This document shows positions 55,413 through 63,680 of a stretch of 64,000 nt of DNA, in pieces. Both the position numbers and the translations under genes were made by a program. The DNA comes from Kribbella pratensis (GTDB taxonomy: Bacteria; Actinomycetota; Actinomycetes; Propionibacteriales; Kribbellaceae). Where the stretch lies: positions 2,425,473-2,489,472 of the forward strand of contig NZ_SODP01000001.1 in NCBI RefSeq assembly GCF_004365355.1, given 5' to 3'. The stretch's first letter is position 1. Each line of letters begins with the position of its first letter. Under the pieces are notes generated by a model. It made no database searches, was not told the DNA's origin, and saw nothing but the letters and a program-made list of their open reading frames with translations.

Positions 55413-56783
55413 TCAGGCCGCCGCGGAGCGTCGGCGGGTCAGGACGCGGGCGGCGATTGCCGGGCGCAACAATGCGGTCGGCGGGTCGAGCAGGTTCGTC
55501 ACCCGGCTGAAGGCCACCGACACCACCTCGTCGTGCGCGGCGGTGGCGTACAGCCGGTCGAGGTAGCGGTTCACCAGTCGCGTCCGGGTGTCGCTCGGTC
55601 CGTCGACCCCGGGCAGGGCGGTATCACCGCCTACCGCGATCTGCCACGGTATGTCGATGACAGGCCGCACTGCCCGGAAGAAGCGCAGCGCGTCGAACCC
55701 GGCTACGCCATCGCGTTGCAGTGCGTCACCGAGGCGCAGCGCCTGCACGGCCGCCACCGACATACCCTGCCCGTACATCGGGTTGAACGAGCACATCGCG
55801 TCACCCACGACGACCAAACCCTTGGGAAACCGCTGCAACAGGTCGTACCGATGCCGCACGCTGGCCGGATAGCGGAACTTCACCGGATCGTCGAGCGGCT
55901 TCGACCGCTCGATGACGTCGGTCACGTACGGCAACGGCAGCCCGCGGGCGTAGGCCCGGTACCCCGGATCGTCGAGCGGGGCGTGGTCCCCGAGGATGCC
56001 GAACAACGTGACGACCGCTCGGCCGGCCTCCTGCAGCATGACAGCTCCCCCTCGCGGAGCAACCGCGGACGGACCGATGACAATGGCGATGTCACCCTCG
56101 AGCGCCTCCGGGTCGACCTCGTAGTGCCGCGACACGTACGCGAGGTCGAGCTGGACCTTCTCCTCGGGCGGACGCACGTAGTCCAGCTCGGTCAGCCATC
56201 GTGGGGTCCGCGACCCACGGCCGGTCGCGTCGACGACCAGGTCTGCCGGAACGGCTTCGACGCCGGCCGCGTCGCGACGGTGCACGAACGCCCCGATCAC
56301 TCGCCGGGACTCGGGATCGGCGTCGATCCCGACGATGTCCGTGCCCGCGCGCAGCTCGATACCCGGCATCGCGAGGACCTTCGCCCGTACGTAGTTCTCG
56401 AAGAAGGGCCGGCTGAACGAGAGTGCGGTCATCCCGATCGGCACCTGTCGGAGCCGGTGCCCGTTGGTGCAGAACCGGACGTTGCCCAGCACGTCACCAC
56501 TGGGCACACCGGCTGCGATCAGCTCGTCGGTCGCTCCGGGGAACAGCTGTTCGACCACATTGAGCCCGGCGGTCAGCATTCCGTGCGGATGCCGGCCCTG
56601 CGGTACGCCGCGCCGTACCTCGCGCTCTCGCGGATCGGCCACCGGATCACCGGCCCACTCCCCGCTCAGCTCGTCACGCTCCACGATGATCACTCGCTCG
56701 AAGTGTTCGGCCAGCACCCGCGCGGCGAGCAAACCGGCCATACTTCCCCCCAGCACTACGGCTTGATGCTGATAATTCTCCAT
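55413..56783 (-). CDS. FAD-dependent monooxygenase / halogenase-type oxidoreductase
   Basis: A 456-residue single-component flavoprotein. N-terminal VVLGGSMAGLLAARVLAEHF (GxGxxG variant with Ser), a central DATGRGSRTPRWL (DG-like motif) and the C-terminal VVVGDAMCSFNPMYGQGMSVA, the second FAD motif of the PHBH/FAD_binding_3 group. It hydroxylates or epoxidises an unknown substrate using NAD(P)H. No halogenase WxWxIP motif was seen. The start at 56783 (MENYQHQ) has only a weak GCAGG leader; the open frame upstream is shadow-like. It stands between a LAL regulator and the cupredoxin operon. Confidence 0.85.
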   Translation of the reverse strand: MENYQHQAVVLGGSMAGLLAARVLAEHFERVIIVERDELSGEWAGDPVADPREREVRRGVPQGRHPHGMLTAGLNVVEQLFPGATDELIAAGVPSGDVLGNVRFCTNGHRLRQVPIGMTALSFSRPFFENYVRAKVLAMPGIELRAGTDIVGIDADPESRRVIGAFVHRRDAAGVEAVPADLVVDATGRGSRTPRWLTELDYVRPPEEKVQLDLAYVSRHYEVDPEALEGDIAIVIGPSAVAPRGGAVMLQEAGRAVVTLFGILGDHAPLDDPGYRAYARGLPLPYVTDVIERSKPLDDPVKFRYPASVRHRYDLLQRFPKGLVVVGDAMCSFNPMYGQGMSVAAVQALRLGDALQRDGVAGFDALRFFRAVRPVIDIPWQIAVGGDTALPGVDGPSDTRTRLVNRYLDRLYATAAHDEVVSVAFSRVTNLLDPPTALLRPAIAARVLTRRRSAAA

Positions 56784-56823
56784 ACCTGCAAGGCACTCCG
56801 TTCGATCGATTCGGGCCCGCCGA

Positions 56824-57240
56824 TTACTGGTGGCCGACGGCAACATGTTCTCCAGCGTCCTGGTGCTCTCGGAACTGTCGGATCGCAGGGACCAGCAGCA
56901 GAACAAGCGCGGCCACCCAGGCCACCACACTGAGCGGAGCCTGCGGTGAGGGCTGCCAGCCGCGCTCGGTGAATCCGAACAGGCCCACTGTGCGCGACAG
57001 CGTGAACCCGCCGAGACCGCTCAGACACAGCCCGGCAGCGAGGATCCGGAGTACGCCGGCATTGCGGATAAGGAGGAGTACAGCGACTGCCATCGAGGCC
57101 GCGGCATCCCAGTGGAACGACGGCCCGATGGTCGGGATGAAGTGGTAGCTGCGGACGTACAGCTGCGCGTGGATGTAGCCGCTGGTCGCGAGGCAGATGG
57201 ACAGCGGGAGGGCCTCGAGCGTACGGCGGGGAATCTTCAT
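56824..57240 (-). CDS. Small membrane protein of cupredoxin operon
   Basis: A 138-residue protein with four hydrophobic helices (about 12-30, 47-65, 68-86, 100-120) and several histidines facing the loops (SYHFIPTIGPSFHW). I recognise no family. Its ATG overlaps the metallophosphoesterase stop by 4 bp, so it is the third gene of the cupredoxin operon. A membrane partner for the secreted proteins upstream is plausible. Confidence 0.75.
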   Translation of the reverse strand: MKIPRRTLEALPLSICLATSGYIHAQLYVRSYHFIPTIGPSFHWDAAASMAVAVLLLIRNAGVLRILAAGLCLSGLGGFTLSRTVGLFGFTERGWQPSPQAPLSVVAWVAALVLLLVPAIRQFREHQDAGEHVAVGHQ

Positions 57241-58184
57241 GCCAGTTTCACGTCCTTGATCGCGAGCCGGTCGGTGCCTTCGAGGTACTGGACCTCGCGG
57301 ATGCCCAGCGCGTCCTTCAGCTTTCCGGCCGGCAGGGTGACCGGCGTCGGTGCCGGAGCCTCGCCGGGGTGAGGCAGCGGGTAGGCGGTAGTGGTCGCGC
57401 TGTGGAAGGTGACGTTGCCTTCGGTCTTGGTGAACAACTGGTGGATGTGGCCGTTGAGACAGGTCACCGACGAGAACCGTTTGAGGTAGCTGAGTGCCTG
57501 GGTGGCGTCGTTGGTTCCCCAACCCCACTTGGGATAGAGCGCGAACAGCGGGATGTGGCTGAAGACGACGATCGGGGTGTCCGACGACAGCTTCGCGACG
57601 TCCTTCTGGACGAACGCGAGCTGCTCGGTGCCGAGGTGACCGAGCGACTCCAGCCCCAGCGTGTTCACCAGCGCGATGAAGTGCACTCCGTGCATGTCGA
57701 AGCTGTACCAGCCGTCGCCGGCGGTGCCCTTGCCGAAGGCAGCACGGTACTTCTGGCCGTGATCGTCGACCGAGTCGTGCTCACCCGGGACCGTGAACAC
57801 ATGCCCGGTGTTCAGGCCGCTCATCATCTGCTTGACCTGGTCGAACTGTGCGGGCGTCGAGAGATGCGTCAGGTCTCCGGTGTGTACGACGAAGTCCGCG
57901 CGGTACGGCAGCGCGTTGATCTGGTCGATCGCCTCGGTGAACGACTGTTCGACGGCTGTGTTCGCGGTGCCCTTGAAGCCCAGGTGGCTGTCGCTGATCT
58001 GGATGAACCGCAACGCGTTCGGATCATTGGCGAGCGCGGCGGGCGCCTCGCCGGGGCCGGTGACCTGGCTGATCACCTCGCCACCCGCCACCGTCAGCAC
58101 CACGGCCGCACCGAACCACGCGGTGTGACGCATCAACTGACGACGCGTCATACCTTCCGGGCTCTGATCGTCCTCGACGCTCAT
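57237..58184 (-). CDS. Exported calcineurin-like metallophosphoesterase
   Basis: A 315-residue phosphoesterase. The N-terminus MTRRQLMRHTAWFGAAVVL resembles a Tat signal or anchor. The metallophosphoesterase ligands are present: D-x-H in ISDSHLG, GD in HTGDLTH, an extra GEHDS in place of the usual GNHD, H in VVFSHIPLF and GHIHQ near the end. GNHD to GEHD changes a usual metal ligand and is noteworthy. It would cleave phosphoesters outside the cell. ATGA overlaps join it to the cupredoxin gene before and the membrane protein gene after. Confidence 0.88.
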   Translation of the reverse strand: MSVEDDQSPEGMTRRQLMRHTAWFGAAVVLTVAGGEVISQVTGPGEAPAALANDPNALRFIQISDSHLGFKGTANTAVEQSFTEAIDQINALPYRADFVVHTGDLTHLSTPAQFDQVKQMMSGLNTGHVFTVPGEHDSVDDHGQKYRAAFGKGTAGDGWYSFDMHGVHFIALVNTLGLESLGHLGTEQLAFVQKDVAKLSSDTPIVVFSHIPLFALYPKWGWGTNDATQALSYLKRFSSVTCLNGHIHQLFTKTEGNVTFHSATTTAYPLPHPGEAPAPTPVTLPAGKLKDALGIREVQYLEGTDRLAIKDVKLA

Positions 58185-58642
58185 GCGGTGACCACCACCG
58201 TGCCGGTCATGAAGGGGTGAATGGTGCACAGGTAGTTGAAGGTGCCGGCCTTGGTGAACGTGTACTGGAACTTGTCGCCGTTCTGCAGCGTCTTCGACTT
58301 CAACGGGCCGCTACCGTTCTGGCTGGTCACCGTGTGCGGGTCCTGGTCGTCGTTGGTCCACGTCACCGTGGCGCCGACCTTGACCTTGATGCTCTGGGGA
58401 CCGAAGGCGAACCCCTTGATGGCCACCGAGGTGGTCGCGACCGGCGCACCGGCCGCGGGGGCCGGCGACATGGACATACCAGGCATCTCCGAGTCGGCGG
58501 GAGACGGCTGGGACGAGGCGGCGGCCGGCGCCGCTCCGGACTGGTTATCGGTGCTTCCACAAGCGGCGAGGGCTATCAGACCACCGGTCGCCGCGAGCGC
58601 AGTAACGGCGGGTCGTATTAAACGAATGCTTCTCATGCCCAT
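58181..58642 (-). CDS. Cupredoxin lipoprotein (plastocyanin/amicyanin-like)
   Basis: A 153-residue blue-copper lipoprotein. The lipobox LIALAAC places the lipidated Cys at residue 28. A Met-rich linker (MPGMSMSP, 53-60) could bind Cu(I). The cupredoxin domain supplies the type 1 ligands His103 (DPHTV), Cys139, His142 and Met145 (YLCTIHPFM). It is a surface electron or copper carrier. There is no ribosome site, and TATTTAT touches the start codon, so translation may be leaderless or begin at the second Met. It heads an operon with the metallophosphoesterase and a membrane protein, under a TGTAACC-N8-TAT element. Confidence 0.92.
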   Translation of the reverse strand: MGMRSIRLIRPAVTALAATGGLIALAACGSTDNQSGAAPAAASSQPSPADSEMPGMSMSPAPAAGAPVATTSVAIKGFAFGPQSIKVKVGATVTWTNDDQDPHTVTSQNGSGPLKSKTLQNGDKFQYTFTKAGTFNYLCTIHPFMTGTVVVTA

Positions 58643-58644
58643 AA

Positions 58645-58662
58645 ATAGCCGGCCTGGTTACA
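58645..58662 (-). promoter_or_regulatory. TGTAACC-N8-TAT element at cupredoxin promoter
   Basis: Minus-strand TGTAACC (58662-58656), eight bases, TAT (58647-58645), ending 3 bp before the cupredoxin start. It shares CCGGCTAT with the copy at 60325. Confidence 0.6.
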
Positions 58663-58865
58663 CCTGGTGCGGCTTCCTTCTTGCGCCCCGCAACGCAGCG
58701 AGTGCTCTACTCGATCGTGTCGTCGTACGGGCTGACAGACGCAGCGCAGGCCGGTGTAGATGCTGTCGCGTAGGTGCGTCGAGCAACATTTCGGCCGCGG
58801 CGGGCAGCCGGGCAGGTACACAGCGACCGGTACGACGCGTTCCGCCTTGTTCTACCCAGCGCGCC

Positions 58866-58908
58866 GAGGGCCGGGCGGTTGTCGTGACGGAGACTTCGCC
58901 CGGCCCTC
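58866..58908 (-). terminator. Hairpin terminator after the Rieske gene
   Basis: 12-bp perfect stem GAGGGCCGGGCG (58866-58877) with its complement at 58897-58908 and a 19-base loop, 23 bp past the Rieske stop. It should stop sigma/Rieske transcripts before the cupredoxin promoter. The rest of the 289-bp gap (58643-58931) shows no gene. Confidence 0.65.
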
Positions 58909-58931
58909 AGTCCGTGGTGAACGGTGGTTGG

Positions 58932-59621
58932 TTACGCCTGGCGGGGTGGGACGAAGACCTGGACCACACCGTCGGATTCGCGGACCATCAGCTTGGGCAA
59001 GGGCGGCAGGGCGACCGGGAGCCGGTGCTGCACCACCGCGCCGTCGACGCCGAACGTGGCACTGTGACAGGGGCACTTCAACCGGCGCGCCGGGCCGTCC
59101 AGGGCGAGCTTGCACCCCAGGTGAGTGCAGACGCCGGACACGGCGTTCAGCTCGTCACCGGAGCGGTGCACGAAGCCGACGATGCTGCCTACGTCGAACG
59201 GCCGCACTGCACCGTCCGGCAGGTCCTTGACCGCGACGATCCCGCGCCATTCCCCGTTGTCGGGCGTGACCGTCGCGTCGCCAGGCTCCGCCGTCACCGC
59301 TCCCCCGGAGCCGCTCAGCGCCATCTCGGCGCCGACGCCGACCGCGGCCGATGCCGCAGAGGCTGCAGCGATCGACAGCACGAACCGGCGACGGCTGCCG
59401 CGCACCTCCCGCACCTCCGGCACCGGCGGCGCATCGTCCAGCTCGGTCCGCAAGCGCTCGCGCAGGGAGCTGACGAACTCGTCGCTCGGCTCGGCGTCGG
59501 GACCGGCAGCGCGCAAGGCGATCGCGGTCCGAATCTGTGACTCGTCTGCAGCGTCGACAGCGAAAGGCTTCGTCCGACGCCGGCTCAATAGATCTTCGAC
59601 GAATCGGCGTACTCCGCGCAT
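58932..59621 (-). CDS. Membrane-anchored Rieske protein, probable redox anti-sigma partner
   Basis: A 229-residue protein. Residues 1-80 are cytosolic, charged and helical (SDEFVSSLRERLRTEL). A single hydrophobic segment (FVLSIAAASAASAAVGVGAEMAL, ~84-106) then leads to an outside Rieske domain with intact cluster motifs CTHLGC and CPCHSATF. It lies 2 bp after the ECF sigma gene with GGAGGTG overlapping that gene's end, the position normally held by anti-sigma factors. I infer that the N-terminal domain may bind the sigma factor and the [2Fe-2S] domain sense redox state. The start at 59621 was chosen for that site. A quinol-oxidase type Rieske subunit is the alternative. Confidence 0.85.
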   Translation of the reverse strand: MRGVRRFVEDLLSRRRTKPFAVDAADESQIRTAIALRAAGPDAEPSDEFVSSLRERLRTELDDAPPVPEVREVRGSRRRFVLSIAAASAASAAVGVGAEMALSGSGGAVTAEPGDATVTPDNGEWRGIVAVKDLPDGAVRPFDVGSIVGFVHRSGDELNAVSGVCTHLGCKLALDGPARRLKCPCHSATFGVDGAVVQHRLPVALPPLPKLMVRESDGVVQVFVPPRQA

Positions 59622-59623
59622 GG

Positions 59624-60244
59624 TCACACCTCCATTCTCTCTGCCACAGCCGCGGCCTGCCGAAGCGCCCGGTGCTGCAGGACCTTCGCGTTGCCCACGG
59701 TGACTCCCAGCTCCTTCGCGGCTTCCTTCAACGAACACGACCCGATGAACCGCAACTGGAGAATGCGCCGGTACCGCTCGGGCAGCTCCGCCAGGATCGC
59801 CTCCGCCCGGGCGACCGCGCCGCTGTCGCCACCGTCGCCGGTGTCGGTCACCGGCTCGGTCAGCGCCCAGTCCTCCTCGAGCCGGGTGATCTCCCGGCCC
59901 AGTGTTCGCCGCCAGTACGCCGCCAGCACCGTTCGCACGGTGGCCGAGAGGTACGCCCTGACCTCGCCGACGCTCGCCGACAGCTGCAACGGCCGCAACG
60001 CCGTCACGAACACCTCGGCGGTGAGATCCTCCGCGTCGGGACGGTTGCCCACCTTGGCGAACATCATCCGGTAGACCCGGCCCACATTGTCGTTGTAGAC
60101 AGCCTCCCAGTCGGAATAGCTGTCCTCGGTCACCACGTGAAGACGAACCGCTGCGGCCGCGGGTACCGACACCGACACCGAGTCCGACTCAGAGTCCGCT
60201 CCCCCGTCGAGCTTGCGCCGTCCCCACACCTTCTGTCCCGCCAC
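59624..60244 (-). CDS. ECF RNA polymerase sigma factor
   Basis: A 206-residue group 4 sigma factor. Region 2 at about residues 48-115 (YNDNVGRVYRMMFAKVGNRP, then DAEDLTAEVFVTAL) and region 4 at about 150-200 (LAELPERYRRILQLRFIGSC, then SLKEAAKELGVTVGNAKVL). About 35 residues precede region 2 and are low-complexity, so the true start may be further in, near VTEDSYSDW. It is coupled to the Rieske membrane protein. A TGTAACC-N8-TAT element 50 bp upstream suggests autoregulation. Confidence 0.93.
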   Translation of the reverse strand: MAGQKVWGRRKLDGGADSESDSVSVSVPAAAAVRLHVVTEDSYSDWEAVYNDNVGRVYRMMFAKVGNRPDAEDLTAEVFVTALRPLQLSASVGEVRAYLSATVRTVLAAYWRRTLGREITRLEEDWALTEPVTDTGDGGDSGAVARAEAILAELPERYRRILQLRFIGSCSLKEAAKELGVTVGNAKVLQHRALRQAAAVAERMEV

Positions 60245-60294
60245 CCGTCACCGTCCACTTCGCACGTCAGGTCCGCCACAACACCACACCTGTA

Positions 60295-60312
60295 ATACGT
60301 GCGCGGGTTACA
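60295..60312 (-). promoter_or_regulatory. TGTAACC-N8-TAT element at sigma promoter
   Basis: Minus-strand TGTAACC (60312-60306), eight bases, TAT (60297-60295), 50 bp before the sigma start. It forms an inverted pair with the plus-strand copy, 12 bp apart. Confidence 0.6.
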
Positions 60313-60324
60313 CGAGTGCCCGCC

Positions 60325-60342
60325 TGTAACCCGTCCGGCTAT
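60325..60342 (+). promoter_or_regulatory. TGTAACC-N8-TAT element at haloperoxidase promoter
   Basis: TGTAACC (60325-60331), eight bases, TAT (60340-60342), 37 bp before the haloperoxidase GTG. It may be a -35-type element or an operator. Confidence 0.6.
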
Positions 60343-60379
60343 CCCTTGATGTCCATCGAATCTTCTCCGTGGAGTCATC

Positions 60380-61711
60380 GTGACCTCTCCAGTCTCACGT
60401 CGCGGCCTACTGATCGCCGGTGGCACGACTGCCGCGGCCGTAGCCGTCGGCGCAACAAGCACCAGCTTCGCTGCTGCCCAGACGGCTCAGACGGCTGCCC
60501 GCGTTCCGTCCCTCGAAGCGACCAGACAAGCCCGGACGGGTGCTGACGTTGTGATCGCCTGGAACCAGGCACTGCTCGAGATCGTCCGCACAGCAGGTCT
60601 GCAGCCGCCCACGATTCATCCGACCCGTAGCTTCGCACTCCTGCATGCGGCGATCCATAACGCTGTGGTAGCCACCACAGGGAAGGGTACGCCGTACCTC
60701 TTCGCGGTGCACACGGCGTCCGGAGCATCCCCGGTTGCCGCTGCAGCCCAAGCAGGACATGACATTCTCGCCGCGTTGTATCCGGCTGCCGCGGTCGATC
60801 TGGGCCACCGGCTCGCCGACGAAGTGCGCGCCCTCGGCCACGCGCCAGGTCGCGAAGCGGGCATCACCGCAGGCCGGCTCACCGCTCGTCTCCTGCTCGA
60901 TCTGCGCGCCGACGACGGGTCGGCGGCCGTCCCGCCGCCACTGCCTCCCGGCACCGAACCCGGCCAGTACCGGCCGACGCCGCCCGCCAATTCCCCCGCC
61001 GTGTTCACGCACTGGTCAGCCGTCAGGCCGTTCCTGATCAAGCGGGCCGACCGATTCCGCCCGGAAGCGTATCCGGACCTCGGCAGCCGGCGGTACGCCG
61101 CGGCGATCAACGAGGTCCAACGGCTCGGCCAGGACACGAGCGGCAGCCGCGGCGAGGACCAGACCGAACAGGCCAACTTCTGGGCAGCACCGATCTGGAA
61201 CTACTGGAACGAGATCACCCAGACGGCTATCAGTGCCGAGGGCAACGACCTCGTGCGCGCGGCGCGCGTGTTCGCGCATCTGAACCTGGCCCTGGCCGAC
61301 GCGGTCATCGCGTTCTACGACGCCAAGTACCACTTCCGGATCTGGCGGCCCATCACGGCGATCCGGATCGCTGACCAGGACGGCAACCCGGCCACCACCG
61401 CGAATCCGGGCTGGAACCCGCTGGCCACCACACCGGCCGACCCGTCGTACCCAGGCGCGCACAGTGTGGTCTCGCAGACCGCCGCTACCGTGCTGGGTCA
61501 GGAATTCGATCCGCGGTTGCGGCTCGCGGTCACGTCCGACGCGCTTCCGGGCGTCATCCGGAGGTTCCGCTCCTTGCAGGCCATCGCCGACGAGGCCGGA
61601 CTCAGTCGCCTGTACGCCGGCGTCCACACCAGGCTCGACCACTACGCCGGCCAGGAACTCGGCCACAGGCTGGCCAGGTCCGTCCTCACCCAGCCGGGCC
61701 TGCGGCCGTAA
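60380..61711 (+). CDS. Exported vanadium-haloperoxidase-like / PAP2-fold enzyme
   Basis: A 443-residue protein with a Tat-like signal (SRRGLLIAGGTTAAA). It has the three vanadate/phosphate motifs of the haloperoxidase-acid phosphatase fold: K316-x6-RP (KYHFRIWRP), PSYPGAHS with His361, and SRLYAGVH with Arg410 and His416. The middle motif has GAH where SGH is usual. It may oxidise halides with peroxide or act as a phosphatase; the length and single-domain layout fit bacterial VHPO relatives. The GTG start follows GGAG. The TGTAACC element puts it in the sigma/Rieske regulon. Confidence 0.86.
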   Translation: MTSPVSRRGLLIAGGTTAAAVAVGATSTSFAAAQTAQTAARVPSLEATRQARTGADVVIAWNQALLEIVRTAGLQPPTIHPTRSFALLHAAIHNAVVATTGKGTPYLFAVHTASGASPVAAAAQAGHDILAALYPAAAVDLGHRLADEVRALGHAPGREAGITAGRLTARLLLDLRADDGSAAVPPPLPPGTEPGQYRPTPPANSPAVFTHWSAVRPFLIKRADRFRPEAYPDLGSRRYAAAINEVQRLGQDTSGSRGEDQTEQANFWAAPIWNYWNEITQTAISAEGNDLVRAARVFAHLNLALADAVIAFYDAKYHFRIWRPITAIRIADQDGNPATTANPGWNPLATTPADPSYPGAHSVVSQTAATVLGQEFDPRLRLAVTSDALPGVIRRFRSLQAIADEAGLSRLYAGVHTRLDHYAGQELGHRLARSVLTQPGLRP

Positions 61712-61720
61712 CAGTCGCGG

Positions 61721-62458
61721 CTATTCGGCGTTCGCCGGAGCGGCTGGTGGCTTGGAAAGGTTCAAGTGGGTTGTGATCTGGTAGCGATCGCCGCGGTAGG
61801 CCGCGCGGGTGAACTCGAACCTGCGGCCGTTCTGGTCGCGGGTGGTTCGCTCCACGACCAGAATCGGAGCTTCCAGGCCGACGCCGAGCAGGGCCGACTC
61901 GGTGGCGTCGGCCGCTGCAGCCGCGTGGGTCTGTTCGGCGTCGGTCGGGATCACGCCGTACCGCTCTTCGAGCAGCGCGTAGAACGAGTTCTGCTCGATC
62001 GCACGGACGTCGAAGTCGGCGACGATCTCCTGCAGGACGTGAATGGTCTCCAGACAGATCGGGTCGTCGTTGACGAAGCGCTGCCTGGCGATCCGCAGTA
62101 CGGCGGTGTTCGGTGGAACGCGCAGCCGGCTGCCGACCAAGGTGCCGGCCTGGATCGTGGCGTGGCTGAGAACCCTGCTGGTCCAGGTCCCGGGTGCCGT
62201 CGGGTACGTCGCTCCGTGGGTGCCGCTGATCTGTTGCGCGACCTTGGGGCTACCGACAAACATGCCGCGGCCGTGCTCGCGAACCAGCCGGCCGTCGCGC
62301 ACCAGATCGTCGACCACTGCTCGGAGCGTGGGCCGGGAGATCTCGAGCTCGGCAGACAGCTGGCGCTCGGACGGGATGGGCTGGCCGACCGCTCGTGACT
62401 CGACCAGCCCCAACAGGTGCTCGCGCGCCCGGTCTCGCTTTCGCAGGCTGCCTGCCAC
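61721..62458 (-). CDS. GntR-family regulator, HutC/UTRA type
   Basis: A 245-residue regulator. N-terminal winged helix (IPSERQLSAELEISRPTLRA at about 23-42) and a C-terminal UTRA ligand domain (VLRIARQRFVNDDPICLETI at about 115-134). UTRA regulators usually sense sugar phosphates, amino acids or their derivatives. AAGGAGGG nine bases before the GTG at 62458 fixes the start. It converges with the haloperoxidase gene. The upstream GH16 gene, 64 bp away on the same strand, may be in its regulon. Confidence 0.9.
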   Translation of the reverse strand: MAGSLRKRDRAREHLLGLVESRAVGQPIPSERQLSAELEISRPTLRAVVDDLVRDGRLVREHGRGMFVGSPKVAQQISGTHGATYPTAPGTWTSRVLSHATIQAGTLVGSRLRVPPNTAVLRIARQRFVNDDPICLETIHVLQEIVADFDVRAIEQNSFYALLEERYGVIPTDAEQTHAAAAADATESALLGVGLEAPILVVERTTRDQNGRRFEFTRAAYRGDRYQITTHLNLSKPPAAPANAE

Positions 62459-62522
62459 GAGGACCCTCCTTGGTTCTGCCGGAAGGTCTCGTATGTTACG
62501 CCGCAGCGCTCGGGCCAGAGGC

Positions 62523-63497
62523 TCAGTGCTCCGGCGGCTGGTAGTTCTCGCAGCTCCCGGCGTTGCTCAAGGAGTCCTCGTAGGTGGTGGAGTGCTTGCG
62601 GTACTTCTCCACGCGGGCGTCTGCCTGTGTGGGCGAGACCGTGTCGTTCTTGGCGTAGTACGCCCAGTCGACCTGCTCGCGGTACTCACTCGTCGACGTG
62701 CCCTGGTGCCCGTCCAGATCGATGAACCACAGGTTCCAGTTCATGCTCATGTCCTGACGCGGCAGCACGGTGTTGCCGTCCTGGTCGACGGTGTGGTCGG
62801 CCGTGAGCTTGCCGTCGATGTAGTACCTCACGTGGCCGTTGCCGACCTGCGTGACGTAGGTGTGCCAGCCGTCGAGCGACCGGTCCTGGCGAGCCTCCGC
62901 CGTCCGTGCGTCCCACGGGTCCTCACGGAAGGTGTGCCAGCTCGTCTGGAAGTTGACAGGGCCGGTCTCTCCCCAGCCTCCGTTCGGCAGGTACTCGGTG
63001 AAGTCGAGCTCGCTGTAGATCGGGTCGTAGTCGAACTTCGTCGGGCCGATCGCGAACGCGGTCTCGTTGATGTGGTCGCCGTCCGTTCCGGTGGCCGGCT
63101 TGTCGGTGTACCGGACGCGGGTCGCGTAGGTCCCGTTCCGCAGATTCATCGTTGTCCGTCGGAGCTCGGCGTTCGTCGTCCCGGCGACCGTGCCGTTGGT
63201 CGTCGCCCGGAGCTGCGCAACCTTCTGGCCGTCGGTGGTGACGAAGGAGATGTTGCTTGCCGGCCAGGCTGTGCCCGGTACCCCCGGCCCACCCATTTCA
63301 CTGCGCGCATTCCAGCCGTGGTCGGCGAGCGCAGGATCGGTGGCCGCGGTGTACTGGAAGTCGTCGAACAAGACGCCGCAGGCGCCTGCCTTGCGGTCGG
63401 TCTGGTCGGTCGAGCCGGCGGCAGCCGAGGCGCCGCTCACCACCGAGGCGATCGACGCGGCGGCGGCGAGGAAGATGGTCGTTCGCTGACGTGACAT
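62523..63497 (-). CDS. Secreted glycoside hydrolase family 16 enzyme
   Basis: A 324-residue exported beta-jelly-roll hydrolase. Signal peptide residues 1-27 (TIFLAAAASIASVVSGASAA). The catalytic motif E-x-D-x-x-E is seen as SELDFTEYLP, with the nucleophile and acid glutamates. GH16 enzymes cut beta-1,3- or mixed-linkage glucans, galactans or similar; the exact substrate cannot be read. One cysteine near the mature start (KAGACGVLF) and one near the end (SCENYQ) could form a disulfide joining the termini. AAGGAGA precedes the ATG. Confidence 0.87.
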   Translation of the reverse strand: MSRQRTTIFLAAAASIASVVSGASAAAGSTDQTDRKAGACGVLFDDFQYTAATDPALADHGWNARSEMGGPGVPGTAWPASNISFVTTDGQKVAQLRATTNGTVAGTTNAELRRTTMNLRNGTYATRVRYTDKPATGTDGDHINETAFAIGPTKFDYDPIYSELDFTEYLPNGGWGETGPVNFQTSWHTFREDPWDARTAEARQDRSLDGWHTYVTQVGNGHVRYYIDGKLTADHTVDQDGNTVLPRQDMSMNWNLWFIDLDGHQGTSTSEYREQVDWAYYAKNDTVSPTQADARVEKYRKHSTTYEDSLSNAGSCENYQPPEH

Positions 63498-63623
63498 GGC
63501 TCTTGGGTCTCCTTCACGGCAAGGACGGGCGGAAGCCGATCAGGGTCGAGCATGAATGCCGTAAGAGTGAACTGCAAGAGTTTCAACCGCAGCAGTATTG
63601 GCGAAGAATCGTCGCCTGTTCAC

Positions 63624-63680
63624 TGGTAAATACCAACAATTGAACCCCACACGTTGTCCCGGGCCGTGGGGTATTTACCA
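63624..63680. repeat. Interrupted inverted repeat at hydrolase 3' end
   Basis: The right arm GTGGGGTATTTACCA (63666-63680) complements TGGTAAATACC (63624-63634) plus CCCCAC, with AACAATTGAA inserted in the left arm. It overlaps the last codons of the cut hydrolase and may act as a terminator. Confidence 0.4.
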
